From NCBI GenBank assembly GCA_030533445.1, contig CM060066.1, positions 310,001-374,000 on the forward strand: 64,000 nt of DNA, written 5' to 3'. Origin of the DNA: Cyprinodon diabolis (lineage: Eukaryota; Chordata; Actinopteri; Cyprinodontiformes; Cyprinodontidae). Below, piece after piece: positions 19,853 through 31,530 of this stretch. The number at the start of each line of letters is the position of its first letter. Within the stretch, counting starts at the first letter, position 1. Below the pieces are notes generated by a model. The model did no database searches. It was not told where the DNA came from and worked only from the letters and a program-made list of their open reading frames with translations. Made by a program: the position numbers and the translations under genes.

Positions 19853-22800
19853 GATCTACTTTCTATAGTTCTAGTGAGGACGCAGGCAGCAGCGTCTGGA
19901 TCATCTGTCTGATCTACTTTCTATGGTTCTAGTGAGGACGCAGGCAGCAGCATCTGGATCAGCTTTCTGATCTACTTTCTATAGTTCTAGTGAGGATGCA
20001 GGCAGCGGCGTCTGGATCATCTGTCTGATCTACTTTCTATAGTTCTAGTGAGGACGCAGGCAGCGGCGTCTGGATCATCTGTCTGATCTTTCTATAGTTC
20101 TAGTGAGGACGCAGGCAGCAGCATCTGGATCAGCTGTCTGATCTACTTTCTATAGTTCTAGTGAGGATGCAGGCAGCGGCGTCTGGATCAGCTGTCTGAT
20201 CTACTTTCTATAGTTCTAGTGAGGACGCAGGCAGCAGCGTCTGGATCAGCTTTCTGATCTACTTTCTATAGTTCTAGTGAGGATGCAGGCAGCAGCGTCT
20301 GGATCAGCTGTCTGATCTACTTTCTATGGTTCTAGTGAGGACGAAGGCAGCAGCATCTGGATCATCTGTCTGATCTACTTTCTATGGTTCTAGTGAGGAC
20401 GCAGGCAGCAGCATCTGGATCAGCTTTCTGATCTACTTTCTATAGTTCTAGTGAGGATGCAGGCAGCGGCGTCTGGATCATCTGTCTGATCTACTTTCTA
20501 TAGTTCTAGTGAGGACGCAGGCAGCGGCGTCTGGATCATCTTTCTGATCTACTTTCTATAGTTCTAGTGAGGATGCAGGCAGCGGCGTCTGGATCATCTG
20601 TCTGATCTACTTTCTATAGTTCTAGTGAGGACGCAGGCAGCGGCGTCTGGATCATCTGTCTGATCTACTTTCTATAGTTCTAGTGAGGACGCAGGCAGCA
20701 GCGTCTGGATCAGCTGTCTGATCTACTTTCTATAGTTCTAGTGAGGACGCAGGCAGCGGCGTCTGGATCATCTGTCTGATCTACTTTCTATAGTTCTAGT
20801 GAGGACGCAGGCAGCAGCGTCTGGATCAGATTTCTGATCTACTTTCTATAGTTCTAGTGAGGACGCAGGCAGCAGCGTCTGGATCAGCTGTCTGATCTAC
20901 TTTCTATAGTTCTAGTGAGGACGCAGGCAGCAGAGTCTGGATCAGCTGTCTGATCTACTTTCTATAGTTCTAGTGAGGACGCAGGCAGCAGCATCTGGAT
21001 CAGCTGTCTGATCTACTTTATATGGTTCTAGTGAGGACGCAGGCAGAAGCGTCTGGATCAGCTTTCTGATCTACTTTCTATAGTTCTAGTGAGGACGCAG
21101 GCGGCAGCGTCTGGATCAGCTGTCTGATCTACTTTCTATAGTTCTAGTGAGAACGCAGGCAGCAGCGTCTGGATCAGCTGTCCGATCTACTTTCTATAGT
21201 TCTAGTGAGGACGCAGGCAGCAGCGTCTGGATCAGCTTTCTGATCTACTTTCTATAGTTCTAGTGAGGACGCAGGCAGCAGAGTCTGGATCAGCTGTCTG
21301 ATCTACTTTCTATAGTTCTAGTGAGGACGCAGGCAGCAGAGTCTGGATCAGCTGTCTGATCTACTTTCTATAGTTCTAGTGAGGACGCAGGCAGCAGCGT
21401 CTGGATCAGCTGTCTGATCTACTTTCTATAGTTCTAGTGAGGACGCAGGCAGCAGCGTCTGGATCATCTGTCTGATCTACTTTATATGGTTCTAGTGAGG
21501 ACGCAAGTAGCAGCGTCTGGATCATCTGTCTGATCTACTTTCTATAGTTCTAGTGAGGACGCAGGCAGCGGCGTCTGGATCATCTGTCTGATCTACTTTC
21601 TATAGTTCTAGTGAGGACGCAGGCAGCAGCGTCTGGATCAGCTGTCTGATCTACTTTCTATAGTTCTAGTGAGGACGCAGGCAGCGGCGTCTGGATCATC
21701 TGTCTGATCTACTTTCTATAGTTCTAGTGAGGACGCAGGCAGCAGCGTCTGGATCAGCTTTCTGATCTACTTTCTATAGTTCTAGTGAGGACGCAGGCAG
21801 CAGCGTCTGGATCAGCTGTCTGATCTACTTTCTATAGTTCTAGTGAGGACGCAGGCAGCAGCGTCTGGATCAGCTGTCTGATCTACTTTCTATAGTTCAA
21901 GAGAGGACGCAGGCAGCAGCATCTGGATCAGCTGTCTGATCTACTTTCTATAGTTCTAGTGAGGACGCAGGCAGCAGCGTCTGGATCAGCTGTCTGATCT
22001 ACTTTCTATAGTTCAAGAGAGGACGCAGGCAGCAGCATCTGGATCAGCTGTCTGATCTACTTTCTATAGTTCTAGTGAGGACGCAGGCAGCAGCGTCTGG
22101 ATCAGCTGTCTGATCTACTTTCTATAGTTCAAGAGAGGACGCAGGCAGCAGCGTCTGGATCAGCTGTCTGATCTACTTTCTATAGTTCTAGTGAGGACGC
22201 AGGCAGCAGCGTCTGGATCAGCTGTCTGATCTACTTTCTATAGTTCTAGTGAGGACGCAGGCAGCAGCGTCTGGATCAGCTGTCTGATCTACTTTATATG
22301 GTTCTAGTGAGGACGCAGGCAGCAGCGTCTGGATCATCTGTCTGAACTACTTTCTAAAGTTCTAGTGAGGACGCAGGCAGCAGCGTCTGGATCAGCTGTC
22401 TGATCTACTTTCTATAGTTCTAGTGAGGACGCAGGCAGCAGCGTCTGGATCAGCTGTCCGATCTACTTTCTATAGTTCTAGTGAGGACGCAGGCAGCAGC
22501 GTCTGGATCAGCTGTCTGATCTACTTTCTATAGTTCTAGTGAGGACGCAGGCAGCAGCGTCTGGATCAGCTTTCTGATCTACTTTCTATAGTTCTAGTGA
22601 GGACGCAGGCAGCAGCGTCGGGATCAGCTGTCTGATCTACTTTCTATAGTTCTAGTGAGGACACAGGCAGCAGCGTCTGGATCAGCTGTCTGATCTACTT
22701 TCTATAGTTCTAGTGAGGACGCAGGCAGCGGCGTCTGGATCAGCTGTCTGATCTACTTTCTATAGTACTAGTGAGGACGCAGGCAGAAGCGTCTGGATCA

Positions 22801-25800
22801 GCTTTCTGATCTACTTTCTATAGTTCTAGTGAGGACGCAGGCAGCAGCATCTGGATCAGCTGTCTGATCTACTTTATATGGTTCTAGTGAGGACGCAGGC
22901 AGAAGCGTCTGGATCAGCTTTCTGATCTACTTTCTATAGTTCTAGTGAGGACGCAGGCAGCAGCGTCTGGATCAGCTGTCTGATCTACTTTCTATAGTTC
23001 TAGTGACGACGCAGGCAGCAGCATCTGGATCAGCTGTCTGATCTACTTTCTATTGTTCTAGTGAGGACGCAGGAAGCAGCGTCTGGATCAGCTTTCTGAT
23101 CTACTTTCTTTAGTTCTAGTTAGGACGCAGGCAGCAGCGTCTGGATCAGCTGTCTGATCTACTTTCTATAGTTCTAGTGAGGACACAGGCAGCAGCGTCT
23201 GCATCAGCTTTCTGATCTACTTTCTATAGTTCTAGTGAGGACGCAGGCAGCAGCGTCTGGATCAGCTTTCTGATCTACTTTCTATAGTTCTAGTGAGGAC
23301 GCAGGCAGCAGCGTCTGGATCAGCTGTCTGATCTACTTTCTATAGTTCTAGTGAGGACGCAGGCAGCAAGGTCTGGATCAGCTTTCTGATCTACTTTATA
23401 TGGTTCTAGTGAGGACGCAAGTAGCAGCGTCTGGATCAGCTGTCTGATCTACTTTATATGGTTCTAGTGAGGACGCAGGCAGCAGCGTCTGGATCAGCTG
23501 TCTGATATACTTTATATGGTTCTAGTGAGAACGCAGGCAGCAGCGTCTGGATCAGCTGTCCGATCTACTTTCTATAGTTCTAGTGAGGACGCAGGCAGCA
23601 GCGTCTGGATCAGCTTTCTGATCTACTTTCTATAGTTCTAGTGAGGACGCAGGCAGCAGAGTCTGGATCAGCTGTATAATCTACTTTCTATAGTTCTAGT
23701 GAGGACGCAGGCAGCAGAGTCTGGATCAGCTGTCTGATCTACTTTCTATAGTTCTAGTGAGGACGCAGGCAGCAGCGTCTGGATCAGCTGTCTGATCTAC
23801 TTTCTATAGTTCTAGTGAGGACGCAGGCAGCAGCGTCTGAATCATCTGTCTGATCTACTTTATATGGTTCTAGTGAGGACGCAAGTAGCAGCGTCTGGAT
23901 CAGCTTTCTGATCTACTTTCTATAGTTCTAGTGAGGACGCAGGCAGCAGCGTCTGGAACAGCTGTCTGATCTACTTTCTATAGTTCTAGTGAGGACGCAG
24001 GCAGCAGAGTCTGGATCAGCTGTCTGATCTACTTTCTATAGTTCTAGTGAGGACGCAGGCAGCAGAGTCTGGATCAGCTGTCTGATCTACTTTCTATAGT
24101 TCTAGTGAGGACGCAGGCAGCAGCGTCTGGATCAGCTGTCTGATCTACTTTCTATGATTCTAGTGAGGACGAAGGCAGCAGCATCTGGATCAGCTGTCTG
24201 ATCTACTTTATATGGTTCTAGTGAGGACGCAGGCAGCAGAGTCTGGATCAGCTGTCTGATCTACTTTCTATAGTTCTAGTGAGGACGCAGGCAGCAGCGT
24301 CTGGATCAGCTGTCTGATCTACTTTCTATAGTTCTAGTGAGGACGCAGGCAGCAGAGTCTGGATCAGCTGTCTGATCTACTTTCTATAGTTCTAGTGAGG
24401 ACGCAGGCAGCAGAGTCTGGATCTGCTGTCTGATCTACTTTCTATAGTTCTAGTGAGGACGCAGGCAGCAGCGTCTGGATCAGCTGTCTGATCTACTTTA
24501 TATGGTTCTAGTGAGGACGCAGGCAGCAGCGTCTGGATCAGCTGTCTGATCTACTTTCTATAGTTCTAGTGAGGACGCAGGCAGCAGCGTCTGGATCAGC
24601 TGTCTGATCTACTTTCTATAGTTCTAGTGAGGACGAAGGCAGCAGCGTCTGGATCAGCTGTCTGATCTACTTTCTATAGTTCAAGAGAGGATGCAGGCAG
24701 CAGCGTCTGGATCTGCTGTCTGATCTACTTTCTATAGTTCTAGTGAGGACGCAGGCAGCAGCGTCTGGGTCAGCTGTCTGATCTACTTTATATGGTTCTA
24801 GTGAGGACGCAGGCAGCAGCGTCTGGATCAGCTGTCTGATCTACTTTATATGGTTCTAGTGAGGACGCAGGCAGCAGCGTCTGGATCAGCTGTCTGATCT
24901 ACTTTATATGGTTCTAGTGAGGACGCAGGCAGCAGCATCTGGATCAGCTGTCTGATCTACTTTCTATAGTTCTAGTGAGGACGCAGGCAGCAGCGTCTGG
25001 ATCAGCTGTCTGATCTACTTTATATGGTTCTAGTGAGGACGCAGGCAGCAGCGTCTGGATCAGCTGTCTGATCTACTTTCTATAGTTCTAGTGAGGACGC
25101 AGGCAGCAGAGTCTGGATCAGCTGTCTGATCTACTTTCTATGGTTCTAGTGAGGACGCAGGCAGCAGCGTCTGGATCAGCTGTCTGATCTACTTTATATG
25201 GTTCTAGTGAGGACGCAGGCAGCAGCATCTGGATCAGCTGTCTGATCTACTTTATATGGTTCTAGTGAGGACGCAGGCAGCAGCATCTGGATCAGCTTTC
25301 TGATCTACTTTCTATAGTTCTAGCGAGGACGCAGGCAGCAGCATCTGGATCAGCTTTCTGATCTACTTTCTATAGTTCTAGTGAGGAAGCAGGCAGCAGC
25401 ATCTGGATCAGCTTTCTGATCTACTTTTTATAGTTCTAGTGAGGAAGCAGGCAACAGCGTCTGGATAAGCTGTCTGATCTACTTTCTATAGTTCAAGAGA
25501 GGATGCAGGCAGCAGCGTCTGGATCTGCTGTCTGATCTACTTTCTATAGTTCTAGTGAGGACGCAGGCAGCAGCGTCTGGATCAGCTGTCTGATCTACTT
25601 TATATGGTTCTAGTGAGGACGCAGGCAGCAGCGTCTGGATCAGCTGTCTGATCTACTTTCTATAGTTCTAGTGAGGACGCAGGCAGCAGCGTCTGGATCA
25701 GCTGTCTGATCTACTTTCTATAGTTCTAGTGAGGACGAAGGCAGCAGCGTCTGGATCAGCTGTCTGATCTACTTTCTATAGTTCAAGAGAGGATGCAGGC

Positions 25801-28800
25801 AGCAGCGTCTGGATCTGCTGTCTGATCTACTTTATATGGTTCTAGTGAGGACGTAGGCAGCAGCGTCTGGATCAGCTGTCTGATCTACTTTATATGGTTC
25901 TAGTGAGGACGCAGGCAGCAGCGTCTGGATCAGCTGTCTGATCTACTTTCTATAGTTCTAGTGAGGACGCAGGCAGCAGCGTCTGGATCATCTGTCTGAA
26001 CTACTTTCTATAGTTCTAGTGAGGACGCAGGCAGCAGCGTCTGGATCAGCTGTCTGATCTACTTTATATGGTTCTAGTGAGGACGCAGGCAGCAGCGTCT
26101 CGATCAGCTGTCTGATCTACTTTCTATAGTTCTAGTGAGGACGCAGGCAGCAGCGTCTGGATCAGCTTTCTGATCTACTTTCTATGGTTCTAGTGAGGAC
26201 GCAGGCAGCAGCGTCTGGATCAGCTGTCTGATCTACTTTATATGGTTCTAGTGAGGACGCAGGCAGCAGCATCTGGATCAGCTGTCTGATCTACTTTATA
26301 TGGTTCTAGTGAGGACGCAGGCAGCAGCATCTGGATCAGCTTTCTGATCTACTTTCTATAGTTCTAGCGAGGACGCAGGCAGCAGCATCTGGATCAGCTT
26401 TCTGATCTACTTTCTATAGTTCTAGTGAGGAAGCAGGCAGCAGCATCTGGATCAGCTTTCTGATCTACTTTCTATAGTTCTAGTGAGGAAGCAGGCAGCA
26501 GCATCTGGATCAGCTGTCTGATCTACTTTATATGGTCCTAGTGAGGACGCAGGCAGCAGCGTCTGGATCAGCTGTATGATCTACTTTCTATAGTTCTAGT
26601 AAGGACGCAGGCAGCAGAGTCTGGATCAGCTGTCTGATCTACTTTCTATAGTTCTAGTGAGGATGCAGGCAGCAGCGTCTGGATCAGCTGTCTGATCTAC
26701 TTTCTATAGTTCTAGTTAGGACGCAGGCAGCAGCGTCTGGATCAGCTGTCTGATCTACTTTCTATAGTTCTAGTGAGGACACAGGCAGGAGCGTCTGGAT
26801 CAGCTGTCTGATCTACTTTCTATAGTTCTAGTGAGGACACAGGCAGGAGCGTCTGGATCAGCTGTCTGATCTACTTTCTATAGTTCTAGTGAGGACGAAG
26901 GCAGCAGCATCTGGATCGGCTGTCTGATCTACTTTCTATAGTTCTAGTGAGGACGCAGGTAGCAGAGTCTGGATCAGCTGTCTGATCTACTTTCTATAGT
27001 TCTAGTGAGGACGCAGGTAGCAGAGTCTGGATCAGCTGTCTGATCTACTTTCTATAGTTCTAGTGAGGACGCAGGCAGCAGAGTCTGGATCAGCTGTCTG
27101 ATCTACTTTCTATAGTTCTAGTGAGGATGCAGGCAGCAGCGTCTGGATCAGCTGTCTGATCTACTTTCTATAGTTCTAGTGAGGACGCAGGCAGCAGAGT
27201 CTGGATCAGCTGTCTGATCTACTTTCTATAGTTCTAGTGAGGACGCAGGAAGCAGCGTCTGGATCAGCTGTCTGATCTACTTTCTATAGTTCTAGAGAGG
27301 ATGCAGGCAGCAGCGTCTGGATCAGCTGTCTGATCTACTTTATATGGTTCTAGTGAGGACGCAGGCAGCAGCGTCTGGATCAGCTGTCTGATCTACTTTA
27401 TATGGTTCTAGTGAGGACGCAGGCAGCAGCGTCTGGATCAGCTGTCTGATCTACTTTCTATAGTTCTAGTGAGGACGCAGGCAGCAGCATCTGGATCAGC
27501 TGTCTGATCTACTTTATATGGTTCTAGTGAGGACGCAGGCAGCAGAGTCTGGATCAGCTGTCTGATCTACTTTATATTGTTCTAGTGAGGACGCAGGCAG
27601 CAGCGTCTGGATCAGCTGTCTGATCTACTTTATATGGTTCTAGTGAGGACGCAGGCAGCAGCATCTGGATCAGCTGTCTGATCTACTTTATATGGTTCTA
27701 GTGAGGACGCAGGCAGCAGCATCTGGATCAGCTGTCTGATCTACTTTATATGGTTCTAGTGAGGACGCAGGCAGCAGAGTCTCGATCAGCTGTCTGATCT
27801 ACTTTCTATAGTTCTAGTGAGGACGAAGGCAGCAGCGTCTGGATCAGCTTTCTGATCTACTTTATATGGTTCTTGTGAGGATGCAGGCAGCAGCGTCTGG
27901 ATCAGCTGTCTGATCTACTTTATATGGTTCTAGTGAGGACGCAGGCAGCAGCATCTGGATCAGCTGTCTGATCTACTTTATATGGTTCTAGTGAGGACGC
28001 AGGCAGCAGAGTCTGGATCAGCTGTCTGATCTACTTTATATTGTTCTAGTGAGGACGCAGGCAGCAGCGTCTGGATCAGCTGTCTGATCTACTTTCTATA
28101 GTTCTAGAGAGGATGCAGGCAGCAGCGTCTGGATCAGCTGTCTGATCTACTTTCCATAGTTCTAGTGAGGACGCAGGCAGCAGCGTCTGGATCTGCTGTC
28201 TGATCTACTTTCTATAGTTCTAGTGAGGACGCAGGCAGCAGCATATGGATCAGCTGTCTGATCTACTTTATATGGTTCTAGTGAGGACGCAGGCAGCAGA
28301 GTCTGGATCAGCTGTCTGATCTACTTTATATGGTTCTAGTGAGGACGCAGGCAGCAGCGTCTGGATCAGCTGTCTGATCTACTTTATATGGTTCTAGTGA
28401 GGATGCAGGCAGCAGCGTCTGGATCAGCTGTCTGATCTACTTTATATGGTTCTAGTGAGGACGCAGGCAGCAGAGTCTGGATCAGCTGTCTGATCTACTT
28501 TATATGGTTCTAGTGAGGACGCAGGCAGCAGAGTCTGGATCAGCTGTCTGATCTACTTTCTATAGTTCTAGTGAGGACGAAGGCAGCAGCGTCTGGATCA
28601 GCTTTCTGATCTACTTTATATGGTTCTTGTGAGGATGCAGGCAGCAGCGTCTGGATCAGCTGTCTGATCTACTTTATATGGTTCTAGTGAGGACGCAGGC
28701 AGCAGCATCTGGATCAGCTGTCTGATCTACTTTATATGGTTCTAGTGAGGACGCAGGCAGCAGAGTCTGGATCAGCTGTCTGATCTACTTTATATTGTTC

Positions 28801-30775
28801 TAGTGAGGACGCAGGCAGCAGCGTCTGGATCAGCTGTCTGATCTACTTTCTATAGTTCTAGAGAGGATGCAGGCAGCAGCGTCTGGATCAGCTGTCTGAT
28901 CTACTTTCCATAGTTCTAGTGAGGACCTAGGCAGCAGCGTCTGGATCTGCTGTCTGATCTACTTTCTATAGTTCTAGTGAGGACGCAGGCAGCAGCATAT
29001 GGATCAGCTGTCTGATCTACTTTATATGGTTCTAGTGAGGACGCAGGCAGCAGAGTCTGGATCAGCTGTCTGATCTACTTTATATGGTTCTAGTGAGGAC
29101 GCAGGCAGCAGCGTCTGGATCAGCTGTCTGATCTACTTTATATGGTTCTAGTGAGGATGCAGGCAGCAGCGTCTGGATCAGCTGTCTGATCTACTTTATA
29201 TGGTTCTAGTGAGGACGCAGGCAGCAGAGTCTGGATCAGCTGTCTGATCTACTTTATATGGTTCTAGTGAGGAAGCAGGCAGCAGCACCTGGATCAGCTG
29301 TCTGATCTACTTTCTATAGTTCTAGTGAGGACGCAGGCAGCAGCGTCTGGATCAGCTGTCTGATCTACATTATTTGGTTCTAGTGAGGACGCAGGCAGCA
29401 GAGTCTGGATCAGCTGTCTGATCTACATTATTTGGTTCTAGTGAGGACGCAGGCAGCAGCGTCTGGATCAGCTGTCTGATCTACTTTCTATAGTTCTAGT
29501 GAGGACGCAGGCAGCAGCGTCTGGATCAGCTGTCTGATCTACATTATTTGGTTCTAGTGAGGACGCAGGCAGCAGCGTCTGGATCAGCTGTCTGATCTAC
29601 TTTCTATAGTTCTAGTGAGGACGCAGGCAGCAGCATCTGGATCAGCTGTCTGATCTACTTTCTATAGTTCTAGTGAGGACGCAGGCAGCAGCGTCTGGAT
29701 CAGCTGTCTGATCTACTTTCTATAGTTCTAGTGAGGACGCAGGCAGCAGCGTCTGGATCAGCTGTCTGATCTACTTTATATGGTTCTAGTGAGGATACAG
29801 GCAGCAGCGTCTGGATCAGCTGTCTGATCTACTTTATATGGTTCTAGTGAGGACGCAGGCAGCAGCATCTGGATCAGCTGTCTGGTCTACTTTCTATAGT
29901 TCTAGTGAGGACGCAGGCAGCAGCGTCTGGATCAGCTGTCTGATCTACTTTCTATAGTTCTAGTGAGGTCGCAGGCAGCAGCGTCTGGATCAGCTGTCTG
30001 ATCTACTTTATATGGTTCTAGTGAGGACGCAGGCAGCAGCGTCTGGATCAGCAGTCTGATCTACTTTATATGGTTCTAGTGAGGACGCAGGCAGCAGCGT
30101 CTGGATCAGCTGTCTGATCTACTTTCTATAGTTCTAGTGAGGACGCAGGCAGCAGCGTCTGGATCAGCTGTCTGATCTACTTTATATGGTTCTAGTGAGG
30201 ATACAGGCAGCAGCGTCTGGATCAGCTGTCTGATCTACTTTATATGGTTCTAGTGAGGACGCAGGCAGCAGCATCTGGATCAGCTGTCTGGTCTACTTTC
30301 TATAGTTCTAGTGAGGACGCAGGCAGCAGCGTCTGGATCAGCTGTCTGATCTACTTTCTATAGTTCTAGTGAGGTCGCAGGCAGCAGCGTCTGGATCAGC
30401 TGTCTGATCTACTTTATATGGTTCTAGTGAGGACGCAGGCAGCAGCGTCTGGATCAGCAGTCTGATCTACTTTATATGGTTCTAGTGAGGACGCAGGCAG
30501 CAGCGTCTGGATCAGCTGTCCGATCTACTTTCTATAGTTCTAGTGAGGACGCAGGCAGCAGCGTCTGGATCAGCTGTCTGATCTACTTTCTATGGTTCTA
30601 GTGAGGACGCAGGCAGCAGCGTCTGTATCAGCAGTCTGATCTACTTTATATGGTTCTAGTGAGGACGCAGGCAGCAGCGTCTGGATCAGCAGTCTGATCT
30701 ACTTTATATGGTTCTAGTGAGGACGCAGGCAGCAGAGTCTGGACCAGCTGTCTGATCTACTCTATATGGTTCTAC
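19853..30775. repeat. 58-bp minisatellite, 10.9 kb, about 188 copies
   Basis: GATCTACTTTCTATAGTTCT recurs every 58 bp (for example 19853 and 19911). The rest of the unit reads AGTGAGGACGCAGGCAGCAG then CGTCTGGATCAGCTGTCT. Units are mostly over 90% alike. Two main forms alternate: TTTCTATAGTT and TTTATATGGTT. The first kilobase is rich in GCAGCGGCG variants, while TATATGG forms concentrate toward the right. Marker variants show block duplications of 7, 13 and 18-19 units. Each unit contains the inverted repeat GATCAG-CTGT-CTGATC. No gene lies in it. It separates luc7l from cenpm. Confidence 0.98.
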
Positions 30776-31383
30776 TTATGAAGACACTGTTGCAATGTTC
30801 AGTTCTACTATAGATAAATGCATGAAGGACTTTTTCTAGATCCTGCTGAACATTAGTACTTTAATTCTGGAGATGTTCTTCAGGTGACCTTAAAGTGTCA
30901 CTGTAGGAGCAGGGTGATAATAATGGTTAATCTGAGGAGCAGGGTGATAATAGTTTTAGTTAATCTGAGGTCTATAAATATGGAACTACTTGTTGGTGAG
31001 GCAGGTGTTTCCACCTGGAAGGAAGGACCAGTTTTTGATGGCTGAAGTATGATTCTGTCAGCAGGTGAAGGCGTATAGAAATGTGTTTGTCTAGAATGGA
31101 AACTAATGAGATGTAAGAAAATCAAATAGATGACAGTTTGGACTCTAATTCATCAGAGCAGACCGGAAGCATTGACCTCTGCTGTCACTATGAAAACCAA
31201 AGAGGTCACTATGGAAACCAATGAGCATCTTATTTTAGTGCGCAAAGATTAAAGGTTAATGTTGGAAGAATAAATTAAATAAAAAATGGAATTCAAACAG
31301 TAAGTTTTATATTTGGGAAACAAACATAATGTACAGAATATAATATTTAAGACACTTTTAGAACAGAACAATTCACACCCCTG
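30776..31383. other. Spacer between the 58-bp array and cenpm
   Basis: About 600 bp without a gene. It contains a short imperfect duplication (CACTATGAAAACCAAAGAGG and TCACTATGGAAACCAATGAG near 31188-31228). The minus-strand frame at 30898-31125 has no recognisable family. Confidence 0.4.
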
Positions 31384-31460
31384 ACCGCTAGATGGCGCTC
31401 AGCAACCACGATCCACCGTAATGACGTCAGTCAGACGTTCGAAAAAGAAGCGCGAGCTGA
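31384..31460 (+). promoter_or_regulatory. cenpm promoter elements
   Basis: Upstream of the cenpm ATG are a full CRE, TGACGTCA (31422-31429); a CTCF-like CCGCTAGATGGCGCTC (about 31386-31401); and a TTCGAA (about 31438) that fits the CHR pattern used by cell-cycle genes bound by DREAM/MuvB. CENPM is a cell-cycle-regulated kinetochore gene, so a CHR would be expected. No TATA box is visible. These are motif matches only. Confidence 0.45.
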
Positions 31461-31530
31461 AAGAAGAGCCGCAGCTCGATTGTTTTGCTGAACTTTGGGA
31501 CTTGAATCATTTCGCTGTTTTTTCCAGAGA

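Noticed and set aside
19853..30775. CRISPR array (regular 58-bp periodicity)
   Set aside because: There are no unique spacers: the entire 58-bp unit repeats, and the context is an animal genome.
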